Assembly: GCF_001661675.2 (NCBI RefSeq)
Contig: NZ_CP019602.1
Location: 2,009,501 to 2,073,500 of the forward strand
Direction: 5' to 3'
From: Croceicoccus marinus
GTDB taxonomy: Bacteria > Pseudomonadota > Alphaproteobacteria > Sphingomonadales > Sphingomonadaceae
DNA: 64,000 nucleotides
Below the pieces are notes generated by a model that had not been told where the DNA came from, made no database searches, and saw only the letters and a list, made by a program, of their open reading frames with translations. This document shows positions 62,728-64,000 of this stretch, piece by piece. How positions within the stretch are numbered: the first letter of the stretch is position 1; every line of letters begins with the position of its first letter. The position numbers were made by a program, and so were the translations under genes.

Positions 62728-64000
62728 GTGCAAAAGCGCCTGAAACATTTGATTGCCGCCTCGACCGTTCTGGGCGGGCTTGCCGTGCCGCAGATCGCCA
62801 GCGCCGGCGGTTTCTATCTGCAGGAACAGTCGGTCCGCGGCGCGGGACGCGCGTTCTCGGGCGAAGTGGCCGATACCGGCGCGGCGTCGCTGTGGTGGAA
62901 CCCGGCGGCCATCGGCGGCATCGACCAGATCGAGGGGCACTTCGCGCTCAGCGTCATCCTTCCCAGCGCGGATATCGAGAACGACAACACGCTGATCGTG
63001 CGCCCGCAGCAGGGCCCCGCCCCCGTCGGCGGCGACCAGCTGTCGAAGGACCCGATCGAGACCGGCATTCTGCCCGCGGGCGCCATCGCGGTGCCGCTGG
63101 GCGAGAGGCTGTCGGTCGGCCTCGCGGTCTCCTCGCCCTACAGCTTCACCACCGATTACGACGAGACGAGCTGGGTGCGCTATACCGCGCTGAAGAGCGA
63201 GCTGCGCACCTATGACATCCAGCCCTCGGTCGCCTACATGGTCACCCCCGAACTCAGCGTCGGCGCGGCGCTGAACATCGAATATTCCGATGCCACGCTG
63301 ACCAATGCGCTGCCCAACCTGTCGGCGCAGCTGCCCGACGGAGAGCAGGCGCTGGAAGGCGACGGCTGGGACCTTGGCTGGTCGGCGGGCGTGCAATATC
63401 GCACCGGCCCGCTGACGCTGGGCGCGTCCTACAAGTCGAGCGTGAAGCACAACCTCGACGGCGAGCTGACGCAGTCGGGCCTGCTTGGCCCGCTGGCCGG
63501 ACAGAACCGCGTGGTCGAGACCGGCGCGACCTTCCGCACCCCGTGGCACGCGATGATCGGCGCGCGCTATGCGATGACGCCGCAGTTGACGCTGAACACG
63601 CAGGTCAACCGCATCGGCTGGGGCGAATTCGACGCGATCCGCCTGGGAGATCCGATCAATTCCGCGATCCGCGAAAACTATCGCAACACCTGGAGCTATG
63701 CGGCCGGCATCGATTACGCCGTGTCGCCGCAGTGGACCGTGCGCGGCGGCATCCAGTACGACGAGACCCCGACGCAAAACGGCGACCGCGATGCGCGCGT
63801 GCCCGACGGCGACCGCTGGAACTTCGCGCTGGGCACCAGCTATGACGTCAGCCCCGGCTTCACGGTCGATGCGGCGTTCAACTATCTGGCCATCGAAACC
63901 GCCAGCATCGACCGCACGACGGCCGCCTATGCCGGATCGCCGGTGCAGACGCCGATACTGGTGGACGGCACCGCGCGCGACGCCAATGCGCTGATCTTCT
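62728..64000 (+). CDS. OmpP1/FadL-family outer-membrane transporter (3' end off window)
   Basis: At least 424 residues. A signal peptide (MQKRLKHLIAASTVLGGLAVPQIASA) is followed by GGFYLQEQSVRGAGRAFSGEVADTGAASLWWNPAAIGG, the conserved plug/hatch start of FadL proteins with the NPA motif, and then alternating beta-strands. It imports long-chain fatty acids or other hydrophobic compounds. The start is a GTG at 62728 with AGGAG nine bases upstream. Being beside the beta-oxidation operon, it probably supplies that pathway. Confidence 0.9.
   Translation, partial: MQKRLKHLIAASTVLGGLAVPQIASAGGFYLQEQSVRGAGRAFSGEVADTGAASLWWNPAAIGGIDQIEGHFALSVILPSADIENDNTLIVRPQQGPAPVGGDQLSKDPIETGILPAGAIAVPLGERLSVGLAVSSPYSFTTDYDETSWVRYTALKSELRTYDIQPSVAYMVTPELSVGAALNIEYSDATLTNALPNLSAQLPDGEQALEGDGWDLGWSAGVQYRTGPLTLGASYKSSVKHNLDGELTQSGLLGPLAGQNRVVETGATFRTPWHAMIGARYAMTPQLTLNTQVNRIGWGEFDAIRLGDPINSAIRENYRNTWSYAAGIDYAVSPQWTVRGGIQYDETPTQNGDRDARVPDGDRWNFALGTSYDVSPGFTVDAAFNYLAIETASIDRTTAAYAGSPVQTPILVDGTARDANALIF

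Overview
The window is high-GC chromosomal DNA from an alphaproteobacterium, most likely of the order Sphingomonadales (Erythrobacteraceae/Sphingomonadaceae type). The pointers are a CcrM-type GANTC methyltransferase, class I lysyl-tRNA synthetase, tandem Flp pilins, DUF2171 and DUF2147 proteins, a small aa3-oxidase subunit IV, and two EcfG-type (GGAAC-N17-CGTT) general-stress promoters. Genus and species cannot be named from this sequence. Gene density is high, operons are short and often overlap by ATGA/TGATG/GTGA, and TTG starts are unusually frequent (seven proposed).

Region by region. 1-7.8 kb: a partial NAD(P)H-binding protein, dGTPase, an Asp/Glu racemase homologue lacking one catalytic residue, a 40-residue cytochrome oxidase subunit, an NtrC-like regulator with a changed GAFTGA loop, a truncated SDR, folP and ccrM. 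The ccrM upstream region carries seven GANTC sites and a perfect DnaA box. 7.8-16.8 kb: sulfotransferase, SDR/rnhB, a PQQ-type sugar dehydrogenase lipoprotein, then a run of GNAT, DUF1285, CoA pyrophosphatase and CCA-adding enzyme, followed by an aspartic protease and an RhlE-like helicase. 16.8-22.4 kb: PLD-family enzyme, hemerythrin, a nonsense-interrupted membrane gene, a molybdoenzyme with its cytochrome b, tRNA-Arg, MutT and two Flp pilins. 22.4-34.5 kb: M48 protease, accA, xerD, a large exported protein of unknown function, aroKB, an MFS carrier, an Lrp regulator and a degenerate histidine kinase. 34.5-41.7 kb: two tRNAs, then a probable catabolic cluster (SMP-30 divergent from TetR; Rieske oxygenase, VOC protein and SDR), sodC and an M28 peptidase.

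41.8-51.4 kb: ettA, acylphosphatase, a heavily decayed ClC chloride-channel gene, an RcnB-like protein, a 2OG-Fe(II) oxygenase, a zincin, lysyl-tRNA synthetase, ppk2 and a membrane protein. 51.4-53.4 kb is a small AT-richer accessory island: a DUF2188 gene, a membrane-protein gene split by an IS5-family element (954 bp, TAA target duplication), and an overlapping proline-rich micro-ORF. 53.4-55.8 kb: nrdB, then two small genes each behind a textbook EcfG promoter. 55.9-64 kb: a fatty-acid beta-oxidation operon (thiolase, HAD/enoyl-CoA hydratase fusion, acyl-CoA dehydrogenase, thioesterase, PHA-system protein) divergent from DUF2147 and FadL genes. The gap between them holds two near-identical 19-bp candidate operators, so uptake and oxidation of fatty acids are probably co-regulated.

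The strongest leads for new biology are the disrupted DUF2188/membrane/proline-rich island, the GANTC cluster with DnaA box at ccrM, a pair of 87-bp dispersed repeats, the EcfG-driven small genes, and three enzymes or regulators with altered key residues. No CRISPR array, prophage or rRNA operon was seen.
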